Positions 17,118-27,740 are shown, counted from the stretch's first letter. The stretch is DNA of 64,000 nucleotides from Serratia grimesii NBRC 13537 (GCF_001590905.1 NZ_BCTT01000010.1:372001-436000); one strand, 5' to 3'. Notes: generated by a model not told the origin, from the sequence alone. Numbers and translations are program-made.

Positions 17118-17894
17118 TTAGAGGTCGATGTGAAATAAGCGTGAAAAATTGGCGGTGGTGGTTTCGGCCAGCGTTTCCAGGCTCACGCCTTTCAATACCG
17201 CCATGTATTCAGCCACATCACGCACATAGGCAGGTTGGTTTTCTTTGCCGCGATGCGGCACGGGTGCCAGATACGGGGAGTCGGTTTCCACCAGAATGCG
17301 ATCAAGCGGTACATAACGCGCCACCTCACGCAGCTGTTCGGCATTACGGAAGGTTAAAATACCGGAGAACGAAATGTAGAACCCCAGATCAAGCAGCGCT
17401 TCTGCGGTAGCGCAATCTTCAGTGAAGCAATGCAGCACACCACCGCAATCTTGGGCATTTTCTTCTCGTAGGATCGCCAGTGTGTCTTCACGTGCATCGC
17501 GAGTATGCACGATCACCGGTTTATTAAGATCACGGCCGATACGGATATGCTCGCGGAACGACGCTTGTTGCAGTTCCAGATTGTCCTTCTGATAGAAGTA
17601 ATCCAGCCCAGTCTCACCCAGAGCCACGACCTGTTCTGCCGCCGCCAAACGACGTAATTCCGCGTAATCGTAACCGCCGTCAATATTAAGTGGATGTACA
17701 CCGCAAGAGAACGCCACGTCATCGCGAGAGCCGATCAACTGCGTCATCGCTTGATAACCTGGCAAAGTTGTTGCGACAGCCAGTACGTAGCCGACATCGC
17801 GCGCCTTGGCCTTTGCAAGTGCGTCATCTACGTTTTGGTGCAACGTTTGGTAATCCAGGCCGTCCAGGTGACAATGAGAATCTACTAACAACAT
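17118..17894 (-). CDS. ycfH: TatD-family metal-dependent hydrolase YcfH
   Basis: 258-aa TIM-barrel hydrolase of the TatD nuclease family. Metal ligands and family motifs appear in order: DSHCHLD near residue 5, GETGLDYFYQ near 92, PVIVHTRDA, GGVLHCFTED, and ETDSPYLAPVPHRGK near 205. Members act as metal-dependent 3'-5' DNases; the exact role of YcfH is uncertain. The ATG lies 14 bases after holB stop on the same strand, so it is the last gene of the pabC-mltG-tmk-holB group. Confidence 0.93.
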   Translation of the reverse strand: MLLVDSHCHLDGLDYQTLHQNVDDALAKAKARDVGYVLAVATTLPGYQAMTQLIGSRDDVAFSCGVHPLNIDGGYDYAELRRLAAAEQVVALGETGLDYFYQKDNLELQQASFREHIRIGRDLNKPVIVHTRDAREDTLAILREENAQDCGGVLHCFTEDCATAEALLDLGFYISFSGILTFRNAEQLREVARYVPLDRILVETDSPYLAPVPHRGKENQPAYVRDVAEYMAVLKGVSLETLAETTTANFSRLFHIDL

Positions 17895-17908
17895 AATATT
17901 TTAGCTCT

Positions 17909-18916
17909 TTACAGCGAATGAGGATGAGAATAGCCGGTCGCGTCGAGCATTTGCTCCCAGCTGAGTAACTGTTCGGTCAGCAGCAGCTCGCGGTTAACGC
18001 CAACCACACTGAGCAATTGATGGCGGCAATTAAGCCATTGTTGCACCACTTGCTGTAGTGAAGTACTGCTCAAACCACTGGCCAATTGGTGCACCAGCGT
18101 TTGTTGATCCTGGTTAAGTGCAAAGCTTGCCGCACCCTGCTGCCATTTCATGGCATCCACCAACAACGCGCATAACCAGTGTAGCCGTTCTGCGACGTCT
18201 TCGTGGTTCAACACCGGCAGCAACGACAACATGTTACGTTGTGGCAGGGCTGCACTCAGAGCGGCACATAATGCCCCACGCTGCTGCCAACGTTCCGGCT
18301 GCAACAACTGCTCAGCAGCCAGTGGTGCGCCATCGTGTAAACGTAACGCGGTCAGAAGATCAACCTGGTTACCCGGTGTTTGTCGGTTGAGCCATTGCAG
18401 GCTGAGTTGCTCATCCGGGCTAGCCAGGTGCCAGTACAAACAACGACTGCGTAACGTCGCCAACAAACGTGATGGCTCACGGCAACTCAACAGGAAATAG
18501 GTTTTCTCCGGCGGTTCTTCCAGCGTTTTTAGCAGGGCATTAGCGGCAGCTTCGGTCAGCAACTCCGCCTGAGGTAACCAGATAACCTTGGCACCGCCCT
18601 GCTGCGCATGGGAGTAAAGGATCTCAATGACCTGACGGATGGGTTCGACCCCCAGGCTGCTTTTGCCTTTTTCTGGCATCAGCACATGATAGTCCGGGTG
18701 ATTCCCCGCAAGCATTAACCGACAGCTATGACATTCTCCGCAGCTTTTCTCACCGTTACGGCGCTGACAGATCAACCAGCGACTCAGGCCATAGGCCAAT
18801 GCGTCCTCACCGTTGCCCACTGCGGCATGTAACAATAATGCGTGGTGACCGCGCCCGGCAGCATATTGCCCGACCAACTGCCGGTAAGGGGTATTCAGCC
18901 ACGGGTACCAGTTCAT
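17909..18916 (-). CDS. holB: DNA polymerase III delta' subunit
   Basis: Clamp-loader subunit of 335 aa. It keeps the AAA+ fold but, as usual for delta', has no real Walker A motif. The zinc module is seen as CGECHSCRLMLAGNHPDYH, and ANALLKTLEEPPEKTYFLL plus LATLRSRC (SRC motif) are conserved. Its ATG overlaps the tmk stop by one base (TAATG), indicating coupled translation; the upstream in-frame extension to 18955 lies inside tmk and is rejected. The C-terminal half is variable relative to E. coli. Confidence 0.95.
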   Translation of the reverse strand: MNWYPWLNTPYRQLVGQYAAGRGHHALLLHAAVGNGEDALAYGLSRWLICQRRNGEKSCGECHSCRLMLAGNHPDYHVLMPEKGKSSLGVEPIRQVIEILYSHAQQGGAKVIWLPQAELLTEAAANALLKTLEEPPEKTYFLLSCREPSRLLATLRSRCLYWHLASPDEQLSLQWLNRQTPGNQVDLLTALRLHDGAPLAAEQLLQPERWQQRGALCAALSAALPQRNMLSLLPVLNHEDVAERLHWLCALLVDAMKWQQGAASFALNQDQQTLVHQLASGLSSTSLQQVVQQWLNCRHQLLSVVGVNRELLLTEQLLSWEQMLDATGYSHPHSL

Positions 18917-19554
18917 TACGCGCCTTCCTGCTGCTGTAGCCATTGGCTGACACAATCCCGAATCGCTGCGGTTACCTGCTCCAGCGATTGAGAGGCATCA
19001 ACAGTAACAATGGACTCGTCCTGCGCCGCCAACGCCAGGTAACGTGCGCGGGTACGTTCAAAAAACGGCAAGGCTTCTTGCTCGATACGATCCAGTTCGC
19101 CGCGCGCACGGGCGCGTTGCAAACCCACTAAAGGCGGTAAATCCAGGTAAAGCGTCAGGTCCGGACGAAAGTCTCCCAACACCGTATCGCGCAGTGAGGC
19201 CATCAGTTGTTGGTCAACCCCTCGACCACCGCCCTGGTAGGCTTGCGAAGACAGGTCATGACGGTCACCAACAACCCAGGCACCACGCGCCATCGCCGGT
19301 TTGATTACCGTTTCCACCAATTGTACACGGGCCGCATACAGCATCAGCACTTCGGCCTTGATCGTTGGTAACTCACCGTCCACACCACGTTTAAACAGGT
19401 CGCGTAGCTTCTCTGCCAGGGGTGTGCCGCCGGGTTCTCGGGTAAAGACAATTTCGTTGACGCCATGCTCACGCAGTACGCTTACAACGGTATCGCGCGC
19501 GGTAGTTTTACCTGCGCCCTCAAGGCCTTCGATAACCACGAATTTACTTTTCAT
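18916..19554 (-). CDS. tmk: thymidylate kinase
   Basis: Converts dTMP to dTDP with ATP. 212 aa. The P-loop is GLEGAGKTT at residues 9-17, the DR(Y/H) motif appears as [18 protein letters not shown], and the lid region is [12 protein letters not shown]. The length equals that of the enterobacterial enzyme. Its start overlaps the end of mltG by 11 bases and its stop overlaps holB, so the three genes are tightly coupled. Confidence 0.97.
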   Translation of the reverse strand: MKSKFVVIEGLEGAGKTTARDTVVSVLREHGVNEIVFTREPGGTPLAEKLRDLFKRGVDGELPTIKAEVLMLYAARVQLVETVIKPAMARGAWVVGDRHDLSSQAYQGGGRGVDQQLMASLRDTVLGDFRPDLTLYLDLPPLVGLQRARARGELDRIEQEALPFFERTRARYLALAAQDESIVTVDASQSLEQVTAAIRDCVSQWLQQQEGA

Positions 19555-20569
19555 TCTTTTCCTTTAACGCCTGGCGATAGGCTCTCACTGCCTGATTATG
19601 ACTGGCCAGGTTAGTGGTAAATTGATGGCCGCCCTTGCCGTCGGCAACAAAGTACAGGTAAGGCGTCTTAGCTGGGTTGGCCGCAGCTTCCAGCGATGCT
19701 TGTCCTGGCATGGCAATCGGCGTTGGCGGCAGGCCGTTGATCACGTAGGTGTTATACGGTGTCGCCGTTTCTAAATCTTTGCGGGTAATGTTGCCATTAT
19801 AACCCTCGCCCATGCCGTAGATCACCGTTGGGTCCGTCTGCAAACGCATGCCGATGCGCAGGCGGTTGATAAACACCGAGGCCACCTTGGTGCGCTCTTC
19901 TGGCACCGCCGTCTCTTTCTCAATGATTGAGGCCATGGTTAGCAGGTCTTCAGGTGTTTTGTACGGCAAACTGGTATCACGTCCCTGCCAGGCGTCATCC
20001 AAGGCTTTGGTCATTCGCAAGTGTGCACGCTTCAACAAAGCCAGATCACTCATGCCGGCAGTGTACGAATAGGTGTCGGGATACAGACGCCCTTCTGGGT
20101 TGCTGCCTTCCGGCATTCCCAGCGCCACGGCGATCTCCGCCTCGCTTTTACCTGCCAGCGTATGTTTGAGGTATTTCGACTGTTGTAGCACCGTCAGCCA
20201 GTCACGCAGGCGAGAGCCTTCAATAAAGCGAGCGCTAAACTGGGCCTCTTTACCGCTGGCCAGCAATTTAAGCATCTGGCGCACGGTCATACCCGGAGTA
20301 AAGCGGTAGGTTCCTGCCTTAAACTCCGCCAGTTGTGGCTCCAGGCGTAGCAACCACGGGAACCACGTACCATTGTGGATCAGCTTATCGCGTACCAGCA
20401 GCCCTTCCAATGCAACCCGTCCAGTGCCTGCTGGTAATTTAAAAATAGCGTCCTGCTGGATGGCCAGCGGGGTATCCGCGAAACGTTCAACCTTCTGGTA
20501 CCCCCAAAACAGCAGGCCTAACACCAGAACAAGCGTAATAGAAACGAACTTCAGCTTTCTTTTCTTCAT
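19544..20569 (-). CDS. mltG: endolytic murein transglycosylase MltG
   Basis: Inner-membrane lytic transglycosylase that cleaves nascent glycan strands and helps set their length. 341 aa. One N-terminal membrane helix (about residues 8-25) is followed by a LysM-like part and the YceG catalytic domain, where [15 protein letters not shown] carries the catalytic glutamate and [15 protein letters not shown] the following conserved segment. The ATG at 20569 is preferred to an adjacent TTG. It starts 13 bases after pabC. Confidence 0.95.
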   Translation of the reverse strand: MKKRKLKFVSITLVLVLGLLFWGYQKVERFADTPLAIQQDAIFKLPAGTGRVALEGLLVRDKLIHNGTWFPWLLRLEPQLAEFKAGTYRFTPGMTVRQMLKLLASGKEAQFSARFIEGSRLRDWLTVLQQSKYLKHTLAGKSEAEIAVALGMPEGSNPEGRLYPDTYSYTAGMSDLALLKRAHLRMTKALDDAWQGRDTSLPYKTPEDLLTMASIIEKETAVPEERTKVASVFINRLRIGMRLQTDPTVIYGMGEGYNGNITRKDLETATPYNTYVINGLPPTPIAMPGQASLEAAANPAKTPYLYFVADGKGGHQFTTNLASHNQAVRAYRQALKEKNEK

Positions 20570-20582
20570 CAATCAGCCATCG

Positions 20583-21380
20583 TTAACAATGTGGGCGCAA
20601 AAAATCATAGAGTTGGCGAGATGGATAACGCCATGATTGCGCGATATTCACCGGCAACAACGGCATCAACGCATTGCTCACCAGCACTTCCTCGGCGTCT
20701 GCCAGCGTCTCCAGCGGCTCACTGACGCAATGCAGCGCGTAACCACTGTCCGCCAGCAACTCAATGACACGGCGACGCATCAGCCCGGCTACACCGGCCT
20801 GACTCAAATCTGGCGTGAATACCGCATTTCCCTTACGCCAGAACAAATTAGCCGCACAGCATTCCACCAGCATACCCGCAGTGTCAAGCACCAGCGCCTC
20901 GTCGGCAGTTGTCTGGTCAAGATGCGTGCGGATCAACACTTGCTCCAAACGATTCAGGTGTTTCAGCCCTGCCAGCAGCGGGTTGCGCGACAGCGCGACC
21001 GGGCTGAGCGTCAGGCTGATACCTTGTTCACGCCATTGCAGATAATGCACAGGGAAAGTGCTGCGAGAGACAATGCGTGTGGGATTTTCACACCCTTTTG
21101 GGCTGTAACCTCGCCCACCGCTGCCTCGTGTCAGTATCGCTTTGACCACACCCAGCGAAATAGATTCTGCTGCATGCACCATTTCACGTTCTAATGCAGC
21201 CCAGTCGCAAACAGGCAGCATCAGCCGTTGCGCCGCCAGCTTTAGGCGTTCGATATGCCAGGGCAATAGGTCGATTTTGCCGTCCATCACCCGAGCTGTA
21301 GTGAAACAGCCGTCACCAAACTGCAAACCGCGATCGCTTGGCGCGAGCGCATCGTGCTGATGCCCATTAATCCAGTACAT
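20583..21380 (-). CDS. pabC: 4-amino-4-deoxychorismate lyase
   Basis: PLP enzyme (fold type IV, 265 aa) that releases pyruvate from aminodeoxychorismate to give p-aminobenzoate for folate. The lysine for the Schiff base is in GLKHLNRLEQVLIR; SDRGLQFGDGCFTTARV at the N-terminus is also characteristic. GGGGGAG stands just before the ATG. A strong terminator separates it from fabF, so part of its expression may come from readthrough. Confidence 0.93.
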   Translation of the reverse strand: MYWINGHQHDALAPSDRGLQFGDGCFTTARVMDGKIDLLPWHIERLKLAAQRLMLPVCDWAALEREMVHAAESISLGVVKAILTRGSGGRGYSPKGCENPTRIVSRSTFPVHYLQWREQGISLTLSPVALSRNPLLAGLKHLNRLEQVLIRTHLDQTTADEALVLDTAGMLVECCAANLFWRKGNAVFTPDLSQAGVAGLMRRRVIELLADSGYALHCVSEPLETLADAEEVLVSNALMPLLPVNIAQSWRYPSRQLYDFLRPHC

Positions 21381-21506
21381 AGACTCCCCCTGGCCACTAT
21401 GACTTTCCGTACAGAATAACAGGCACAGATGCCGTTAGCAGCAGCTTGCTATTGAGCAAATGCACCGACAAGCAGAGTTTTCCGAGTCACAGGTCTGCGC
21501 CATAAA

Positions 21507-21535
21507 AAAAGCCCGGTTTAAAAAACCGGGCTTTT
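21507..21535 (-). terminator. fabF intrinsic terminator
   Basis: A 13-bp stem (AAAAGCCCGGTTT / AAACCGGGCTTTT) with a 3-base loop, followed on the minus strand by U residues. Confidence 0.85.
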
Positions 21536-21557
21536 ATGTCGTCTGCCAGCAGAGGTA

Positions 21558-22799
21558 TTACACCTTGCGGAAGATCAATGAACCGTTGGTGCCGCCGAAG
21601 CCAAAGGAGTTACACAGCGTATACTGCATATCACTTACTTGACGAGCTTCATGTGCAACGAAGTCCAGATCGCAACCTTCATCTGGATTATCCAGGTTGA
21701 TGGTTGGTGGTACAGCTTGATCACGCAATGCCAGTACGGTGAAGATCGACTCAATCGCACCCGCAGCACCTAACAGGTGGCCAGTCATCGATTTGGTCGA
21801 ACTGACCAATACACGCTGTGCATCACTGCCAAAGACCGACTTCACTGCTTGCGTTTCGGCTTTATCGCCTGCTGGCGTTGAAGTGCCGTGCGCATTGATA
21901 TAACCGATTTGTGACGTAGTCACACCGGCATCAAGCAACGCATTTTCCATCGCCAGCGCTGCGCCCGCACCGTTCTCAGGTGGTGACGTCATGTGATAAG
22001 CATCGCTGCTCATCCCAAAGCCGACGATTTCAGCATAAATCTTGGCGCCGCGTTTTTTGGCGTGTTCGTACTCTTCCAGCACCATCATGCCGGCACCATC
22101 ACCCAGAACAAAACCGTCACGGTCTTTATCCCATGGGCGGCTAGCCGCTTGAGGATCTTCGTTACGGGTCGACAACGCGCGTGCTGCGCCAAAGCCGCCG
22201 ACGCCCAACGGGGTACTGGCTTTCTCTGCCCCACCGGCCAGCATCACGTCGGCATCATTGTAAGCAATGATACGCGCAGCATGGCCAATGTTGTGCACAC
22301 CTGAAGTACAGGCGGTGGCGATCGAAATGCTCGGGCCACGCATGCCGTACATGATAGTCAGATGGCCTGCAATCATGTTAACAATGGTTGACGGCACAAA
22401 GAACGGACTGATTTTCCGTGGGCCACCGTTAACCAGTGAACTGTGGTTCTCTTCAATCAAACCCAGGCCGCCGATACCGGAGCCGATAGCGGCGCCAATG
22501 CGGTTGGCGTTAGCCTCGGTGATATCTAGCCCAGCATCCTGCATAGCTTGCATGCCGGCAGCGATACCGTACTGGATGAAGGCATCCATCTTGCGCGCAT
22601 CTTTGCGGGAGATGAAATCTTCAACGTTAAAATTCTTTACCAAGCCAGCAAAACGCGTTGCATAGGCAGTAGTATCGAAATGGTCGATCAGGCTGATGCC
22701 ACTCTGACCGGCAAGAAGAGCGTTCCATGTGGACTCTACCGTATTGCCGACAGGAGACAACATGCCCAGTCCGGTCACAACTACTCGACGCTTAGACAC
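21558..22799 (-). CDS. fabF: beta-ketoacyl-ACP synthase II
   Basis: Elongating condensing enzyme of fatty acid synthesis, 413 aa; also important for temperature control of unsaturated fatty acids. The catalytic cysteine is in [14 protein letters not shown], and the two active-site histidines in [11 protein letters not shown] and [13 protein letters not shown]. The start is GTG at 22799 with a strong GGAGGACAAAC before it. A terminator-like hairpin lies between acpP and fabF and should reduce fabF relative to acpP. Confidence 0.97.
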   Translation of the reverse strand: MSKRRVVVTGLGMLSPVGNTVESTWNALLAGQSGISLIDHFDTTAYATRFAGLVKNFNVEDFISRKDARKMDAFIQYGIAAGMQAMQDAGLDITEANANRIGAAIGSGIGGLGLIEENHSSLVNGGPRKISPFFVPSTIVNMIAGHLTIMYGMRGPSISIATACTSGVHNIGHAARIIAYNDADVMLAGGAEKASTPLGVGGFGAARALSTRNEDPQAASRPWDKDRDGFVLGDGAGMMVLEEYEHAKKRGAKIYAEIVGFGMSSDAYHMTSPPENGAGAALAMENALLDAGVTTSQIGYINAHGTSTPAGDKAETQAVKSVFGSDAQRVLVSSTKSMTGHLLGAAGAIESIFTVLALRDQAVPPTINLDNPDEGCDLDFVAHEARQVSDMQYTLCNSFGFGGTNGSLIFRKV

Positions 22800-22847
22800 G
22801 TTTGTCCTCCAAGGAGGGAAAATATAACACTAGGGATAGAAAAAACT

Positions 22848-22869
22848 TAGGCGGTCGAGTGACCGCCTA
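22848..22869 (-). terminator. acpP-fabF intercistronic terminator/attenuator
   Basis: TAGGCGGTC/GACCGCCTA with a 4-base loop; on the minus strand the next bases are GTTTTTTCT. It would end many acpP transcripts before fabF. Confidence 0.8.
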
Positions 22870-22880
22870 GATATGTTCTC

Positions 22881-23117
22881 TTACTGCTGGCTAGCGTTGA
22901 TGAAATCAATAGCTGCCTGAACAGTAGTGATTTTCTCAGCTTCTTCGTCTGGAATCTCAGTGTCGAATTCTTCTTCCAGTGCCATTACCAGCTCAACAGT
23001 GTCAAGAGAATCAGCACCCAGATCTTCAACGAAAGAAGCGTTATTTAAAACTTCTTCCTGTTTAACACCCAATTGCTCAACAATGATTTTCTTAACGCGT
23101 TCTTCGATAGTGCTCAT
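22881..23117 (-). CDS. acpP: acyl carrier protein
   Basis: 78-aa acidic four-helix protein that carries growing acyl chains on 4'-phosphopantetheine. The attachment serine is in [15 protein letters not shown] (residue 37 counting the start methionine). The sequence is nearly identical to E. coli AcpP, including the C-terminus DFINASQQ. A strong promoter-like region directly upstream and a hairpin directly downstream fit a very abundant short transcript within the fab cluster. Confidence 0.98.
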   Translation of the reverse strand: MSTIEERVKKIIVEQLGVKQEEVLNNASFVEDLGADSLDTVELVMALEEEFDTEIPDEEAEKITTVQAAIDFINASQQ

Positions 23118-23164
23118 ACTCTTAAATTTCCTATCAAAACTCGCTTTCGCGATGGTTTTCGTAG

Positions 23165-23192
23165 TGTATAAAATGTTGAAAAAGATGCAACT
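23165..23192 (-). promoter_or_regulatory. probable acpP promoter
   Basis: On the minus strand TATACA (23170-23165) serves as -10 and AGTTGC (23192-23187) as a weak -35 with 16 bases between. The region closely resembles my memory of the E. coli acpP upstream sequence. Confidence 0.5.
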
Positions 23193-23271
23193 AAATCCCG
23201 GCTGGTCAAACCACGATTTTACGCTATTCTGCGGTTTTTACCCCAAATAACGCAAATAGTTTTCGCATTTT

Positions 23272-24006
23272 TTAAATCATGTACATGCCGCCATTGACAT
23301 GTAACGTTTCACCGGTGATGTAGCCAGCCTCATCAGAGGCTAAAAATGCAACAGCGCTGGCGATTTCTTTAGCATCCCCCAGCCGATTGGCTGGAACTGA
23401 TGACAAAATGCCTGCACGTTGATCATCTGTCAACGCCCGTGTCATGTCCGTCTCAATAAAGCCAGGTGCCACGACGTTGACTGTAATGCCACGTGAAGCA
23501 ACTTCACGTGCCAAAGACTTACTAAAACCAATCAAACCGGCTTTAGCCGCCGCGTAATTAGCCTGCCCTGCGTTCCCCATGGTACCAACAACGGAACCGA
23601 TGGTGATGATCCGGCCAAACCGCTTTTTCATCATAGCTCGCATTACCGCTTTTGACAGACGGAATACGGAAGTCAGATTGGTGTTCAGGATATCCTGCCA
23701 CTCATCGTCCTTCATACGCATCAGCAGGTTATCACGCGTAATACCGGCATTATTCACTAAAATGTCGATTTCGCCAAATTCAGCACGAATAGATGCCAGA
23801 ACGCTGTCGATAGATTGAGCATCAACCACGTTCAACGCAAACCCTTTGCCGTTTGCACCCAGGTAGCTGCTGATAGCCTCAGCGCCGCTTTCACTGGTGG
23901 CGGTGCCGATCACTTTAGCGCCGCGTGCCACAAACGTTTCTGCAATAGCCCGGCCAATACCCCGGCTAGCGCCGGTGACCAGAACAACTTTACCTTCGAA
24001 GCTCAT
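23272..24006 (-). CDS. fabG: 3-oxoacyl-ACP reductase
   Basis: NADPH-dependent SDR enzyme (244 aa) reducing 3-ketoacyl-ACP to 3-hydroxyacyl-ACP. The cofactor motif TGASRGIG is at residues 11-18, NNAGITRDNL follows, the catalytic serine is in GSVVGTMG, and YAAAKAGLIGF holds tyrosine and lysine. It begins 11 bases after fabD stop within the plsX-fabH-fabD-fabG run. Confidence 0.97.
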   Translation of the reverse strand: MSFEGKVVLVTGASRGIGRAIAETFVARGAKVIGTATSESGAEAISSYLGANGKGFALNVVDAQSIDSVLASIRAEFGEIDILVNNAGITRDNLLMRMKDDEWQDILNTNLTSVFRLSKAVMRAMMKKRFGRIITIGSVVGTMGNAGQANYAAAKAGLIGFSKSLAREVASRGITVNVVAPGFIETDMTRALTDDQRAGILSSVPANRLGDAKEIASAVAFLASDEAGYITGETLHVNGGMYMI

Positions 24007-24017
24007 TGTTTTCCTCT

Positions 24018-24947
24018 TTATTGTTCAAGCGCCGCTGACAGGCTGGCGGTGTCATTAACTGCCGCCGCCGTCAGGGTATCAACAATACGTTTAGTCAGAC
24101 CGGTCAGAACTTTGCCCGGACCAACCTCTAGCAGCAACGTAACGCCCTGTGCTGCCATAAACTCTACGCTCTCAGTCCAACGTACCGGGCTGTACAACTG
24201 ACGCACCAGCGCACTGCGGATCGCTTCAGGATCGGTTTCGGTGCGCACGTCGACGTTATTCACCACTGCAACCTGTGGCGCGCTGAAAGTGATTTCTTGC
24301 AACGCAACGGCCAGTTTGTCTGCCGCCGGTTTCATCAGTGCACAGTGTGAAGGTACGCTCACCGGCAACGGCAACGCACGTTTAGCGCCAGCGGCTTTAC
24401 AGGCAGCCCCTGCACGCTCAACCGCTTCTTTATTGCCAGCAATGACAACCTGGCCCGGTGAGTTAAAGTTCACCGGAGAAACGACCTGCCCCTGAGCAGA
24501 CTCTTCACAGGCTTTGGCGATCGCGGCGTTGTCCAGACCGATAATGGCGGACATCGCACCCGTGCCTTCCGGTACCGCTTCCTGCATCAGTTTGCCGCGC
24601 AGTTCAACCAGACGGATTGCCGCCTGGAAATCCAACACGCCCGCACACACCAGCGCCGAGTATTCACCCAGGCTGTGGCCGGCCATGATTGCAGGCATTT
24701 TACCGCCCTGCTGCTGCCAGACGCGGAAAATCGCCACGGAGGCGGCCAGCAATGCCGGCTGCGTCTGCCAGGTTTTGTTTAGCTCTTCCGCAGGCCCTTG
24801 CTGCACCAGTTGCCACAGGTCGTAACCCAGGACGGAAGAGGCTTCGCTGAAGGTCGCTTCAACAATCGGATATTCAGTGGCCAAATCGGCCAGCATGCCA
24901 AGAGTCTGTGACCCCTGACCTGGAAAAACAAAAGCAAATTGCGTCAT
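24018..24947 (-). CDS. fabD: malonyl-CoA:ACP transacylase
   Basis: Transfers malonyl from CoA to ACP. 309 aa, the usual length. The nucleophile serine is in AGHSLGEYSALV near residue 92, and the catalytic histidine in VPSHCALM near residue 201; FVFPGQGSQ opens the protein. AGGAAGAAAAA precedes the ATG; the gene starts 16 bases after fabH. Confidence 0.97.
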   Translation of the reverse strand: MTQFAFVFPGQGSQTLGMLADLATEYPIVEATFSEASSVLGYDLWQLVQQGPAEELNKTWQTQPALLAASVAIFRVWQQQGGKMPAIMAGHSLGEYSALVCAGVLDFQAAIRLVELRGKLMQEAVPEGTGAMSAIIGLDNAAIAKACEESAQGQVVSPVNFNSPGQVVIAGNKEAVERAGAACKAAGAKRALPLPVSVPSHCALMKPAADKLAVALQEITFSAPQVAVVNNVDVRTETDPEAIRSALVRQLYSPVRWTESVEFMAAQGVTLLLEVGPGKVLTGLTKRIVDTLTAAAVNDTASLSAALEQ

Positions 24948-24963
24948 TTTTTCTTCCTGTTAA

Positions 24964-25917
24964 TCAGAAACGAACCAGCGCCGAGCCCCAGGTAAAGCCG
25001 CCGCCAAAGGCTTCCAGCAGCACCAGTTGGCCGCGCTGGATCCGCCCATCACGCACCGCTTCGTCGAGCGCTGCAGGGACAGAGGCGGCAGAAGTGTTAC
25101 CGTGACGATCGAGCGTCACTACCACTTTATCCAGCCCCATACCCAGTTTTTTCGCCGTTGCGCTGATAATGCGCAAATTGGCCTGGTGCGGTACCAGCCA
25201 GTCCAGCGCGCTGCGATCCAGATTATTAGCCTGCAACGTCTCATCAACGATGTGGGCCAACTCGGTCACCGCAACTTTGAAAACTTCATTACCGGCCATA
25301 GTCACGTAAGCCGGTTTGTCCTGTTCCTGACGATCCTTGAACGGTAACGTCAACAGGCCACCGTAGCTGCCGTCGGCATGCAGGTGGGTCGAAAGAATGC
25401 CTGGCTCTTCTGAGGCACCCAGCAAGACTGCACCTGCACCGTCACCAAACAGGATGATAGTGCCGCGATCTTGCGGATCCAATGTACGCGACAGCACATC
25501 CGCGCCGATCACCAGTGCATGTTTAACTGCGCCATTCTTAACGTACTGATCGGCGACACTCAACGCATAGGTGAAACCGGCACAAGCTGCAGCCAGATCG
25601 AATGCCGCACAGTCTTTAATGCCGAGCATCTGCTGCACTTGGCAGGCAGAACTTGGGAATGCGTGGCTCGAGGTAGTGGTAGCCACTACGATCAACCCGA
25701 TGTCTTCTTTAGCCACACCAGCCATTTCCAGCGCTTTTTCAGCCGCATGGAAGCCCATCGTCGCCACGGTTTCGTCAGCAGCGGCGATACGGCGTTCACG
25801 GATACCCGTACGTGAGACGATCCACTCGTCAGAGGTATCCACCATTTTTTCTAGGTCAGCGTTGGTGCGCACTTGTACGGGTAAATAACTCCCCGTACCG
25901 AGAATCTTTGTATACAT
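24964..25917 (-). CDS. fabH: beta-ketoacyl-ACP synthase III
   Basis: Starts fatty acid synthesis by condensing acetyl-CoA with malonyl-ACP. 317 aa. The catalytic triad is visible: cysteine in [12 protein letters not shown], histidine in [11 protein letters not shown] and asparagine in [11 protein letters not shown]. Its ATG is six bases past the plsX stop. The ribosome site is weak, which suggests coupling to plsX. Confidence 0.97.
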   Translation of the reverse strand: MYTKILGTGSYLPVQVRTNADLEKMVDTSDEWIVSRTGIRERRIAAADETVATMGFHAAEKALEMAGVAKEDIGLIVVATTTSSHAFPSSACQVQQMLGIKDCAAFDLAAACAGFTYALSVADQYVKNGAVKHALVIGADVLSRTLDPQDRGTIILFGDGAGAVLLGASEEPGILSTHLHADGSYGGLLTLPFKDRQEQDKPAYVTMAGNEVFKVAVTELAHIVDETLQANNLDRSALDWLVPHQANLRIISATAKKLGMGLDKVVVTLDRHGNTSAASVPAALDEAVRDGRIQRGQLVLLEAFGGGFTWGSALVRF

Positions 25918-25923
25918 GTACGA

Positions 25924-26958
25924 TCAGTCACTCTTAGGTAATACAGCTTCAAGGCGCGCAGCAATCCTGTCAGGGACTTGCCGCTGCACCGCCTGCACAG
26001 CCTGTTCGATTGCAACTGCAAACGCGTGTGGGTTCGCAGCGCCGTGGCTCTTGATTACGGTGCTGCGCAATCCTAACAGACATGCGCCATTATACTGGTC
26101 GGGGTTCAGGTGGCCGAACCGCTTTACCACCCGTTTTTGCAACCAACGGCCTAACAATTTTAACCACCACGCCTGCTTGCCACCGTCTCCGGATGATTTC
26201 AGCAGCGATAAAAAGACTCTTACCACCCCTTCCATGGTTTTCAGGGTGACGTTACCCACAAAGCCGTCGCAAACCATCACATCGGTTTTCCCGGTGAGAA
26301 GGTCGTTGCCTTCCAGGTAACCAATATAGTTGATTGCCGGAGTATTTTTTAGCACGACTGCCGCTTCGCGGATATTATCCAGGCCTTTGGTTTCTTCTTC
26401 ACCAATATTCAGCAGCGCCACACGAGGTTGCGCAATCCCCACGACCTCTTCGGCCATCACCGCGCCCATCACCGCAAACTGGACCAACATGGTGCTGTCG
26501 CATTCGACATTAGCTCCAAGATCCAGCACTACGGTTTTACCGCCTAGCTGATTCGGAATCACCGTCATCAGTGCGGGGCGTTCAATGCCGTCCAGCGGCT
26601 TAATCAGCATTTTCGCCAGTCCCATCAGCGCGCCGGTATTCCCCGCGCTGACACAGCCCTGCGCATCACCATTTTTGGTCAGTTCCAGCGCAATGCGCAT
26701 AGAAGTACCACGGCTGGCGCGTATCGCTTGTGAGGGTTTGGCGTCGCCGGCAATCACTGATTCAGCGGGCACGACTTGCAAACGTTCCAGAAGAACTGGA
26801 TCGGCTTTGGCAAGTAAAGGAGAGAGGGTGTCGGGATTGCCGACCAGCAGAAGATGAAGCTGTAAATTAGAGGCCAGTGCCTGCAATGAAGCAGGCACTG
26901 TGACGCAGGGACCGAAGTCCCCGCCCATTGCATCTAACGCCAGGGTTAGACGAGTCAA
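25924..26958 (-). CDS. plsX: phosphate acyltransferase PlsX
   Basis: Makes acyl-phosphate from acyl-ACP for phospholipid synthesis; peripheral membrane enzyme of 344 aa. It begins [16 protein letters not shown] and contains [14 protein letters not shown] and [16 protein letters not shown], all characteristic. The start is a TTG at 26958; no ATG lies near and the first residues match E. coli PlsX. It begins 11 bases after the end of rpmF, the conserved ribosome-lipid gene pairing. Confidence 0.96.
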   Translation of the reverse strand: MTRLTLALDAMGGDFGPCVTVPASLQALASNLQLHLLLVGNPDTLSPLLAKADPVLLERLQVVPAESVIAGDAKPSQAIRASRGTSMRIALELTKNGDAQGCVSAGNTGALMGLAKMLIKPLDGIERPALMTVIPNQLGGKTVVLDLGANVECDSTMLVQFAVMGAVMAEEVVGIAQPRVALLNIGEEETKGLDNIREAAVVLKNTPAINYIGYLEGNDLLTGKTDVMVCDGFVGNVTLKTMEGVVRVFLSLLKSSGDGGKQAWWLKLLGRWLQKRVVKRFGHLNPDQYNGACLLGLRSTVIKSHGAANPHAFAVAIEQAVQAVQRQVPDRIAARLEAVLPKSD

Positions 26959-26969
26959 GGTACCGCTAC

Positions 26970-27137
26970 TTAGCCGATAACCTTGCGACCGCGGTAGAAA
27001 CCGTCGGCAGTGATGTGGTGACGACGATGAGTTTCACCGGAAGTCGCATCAACAGACAAAGTGGTGGTGGTCAGGGCATCGTGTGAACGACGCATGCCAC
27101 GCTTGGAACGGGTTGGTTTATTTTGTTGTACGGCCAT
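26970..27137 (-). CDS. rpmF: 50S ribosomal protein L32
   Basis: 55-aa basic ribosomal protein. It begins [20 protein letters not shown] and ends YRGRKVIG, as in other enterobacteria. It is of the cysteine-free type that does not bind zinc. The ATG is preceded by AAGGAGTAAGG. It follows yceD by 16 bases in the conserved order yceD-rpmF-plsX-fab. Confidence 0.97.
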   Translation of the reverse strand: MAVQQNKPTRSKRGMRRSHDALTTTTLSVDATSGETHRRHHITADGFYRGRKVIG

Positions 27138-27153
27138 GGACCTTACTCCTTAA

Positions 27154-27675
27154 TTACTTACGCTTTAAACTGGCTAATACGGCAAATGGGTTTGGTTTCT
27201 CCGCCTCTGCAGGCAGTTTGCCAAAGACCATGTCCGCTTCGGACACTTCACAGTGTTCAGATTCATGTACCGGGACGACAGGCAGTGAAAGAATAATTTC
27301 GTCTTCAATCATTGCCAGCAGATCAACTTCGCCAAACTCATCGACTTCGATCGGCTCGTACGCTCCCGGTAATGCCTCAGCCTGCTCATCATTGACGACC
27401 GGGCTAAAACAATATGTTGTGTGTACATGATGCTCGAACGGAACTCCACAGCGTTGGCACATCAGCATTACCTGGACGTCCGCATGCCCTGTTATCACCG
27501 CGAGGCGCTGGTTATCAATATTAAAAGATAACGAGACCTCAACATCACTGTCCACACTGACCACAGAGGCGGCGACACGTGTAACCTGCTCAGGCGAATA
27601 GGACCCAACATAGTCCAAACGTTTCTGAGCGGTACGTACCGCATCAATGGTCAAGGGTAATTTTACCTTTTGCAT
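27154..27675 (-). CDS. yceD: YceD family (DUF177) 23S rRNA accumulation protein
   Basis: 173-aa protein of the DUF177/YceD family, whose plant and bacterial members are needed for normal 23S rRNA accumulation. A conserved CQRC pair is present in [14 protein letters not shown], and the acidic middle ([18 protein letters not shown]) is typical. It is the first gene of the long yceD-rpmF-plsX-fab run, so its upstream region (27676-27816) is the main promoter candidate for the cluster; an attenuator-like hairpin lies there. Confidence 0.93.
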   Translation of the reverse strand: MQKVKLPLTIDAVRTAQKRLDYVGSYSPEQVTRVAASVVSVDSDVEVSLSFNIDNQRLAVITGHADVQVMLMCQRCGVPFEHHVHTTYCFSPVVNDEQAEALPGAYEPIEVDEFGEVDLLAMIEDEIILSLPVVPVHESEHCEVSEADMVFGKLPAEAEKPNPFAVLASLKRK

Positions 27676-27715
27676 AGGGCGCGCATATTAACTTTGTAAC
27701 GACATAGAGTCAAAG

Positions 27716-27740
27716 AAAAAGGCCGTAAAACGGCACCTTT
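27716..27740 (-). terminator. hairpin with U tail in yceD leader
   Basis: GCCGT/ACGGC with a 3-base loop, extended by AAAG/CTTT around a bulge; on the minus strand it is followed by TTTTTCTTT. It sits 40 bases before yceD, so it could be a leader attenuator or the end of a short upstream RNA. Confidence 0.4.
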
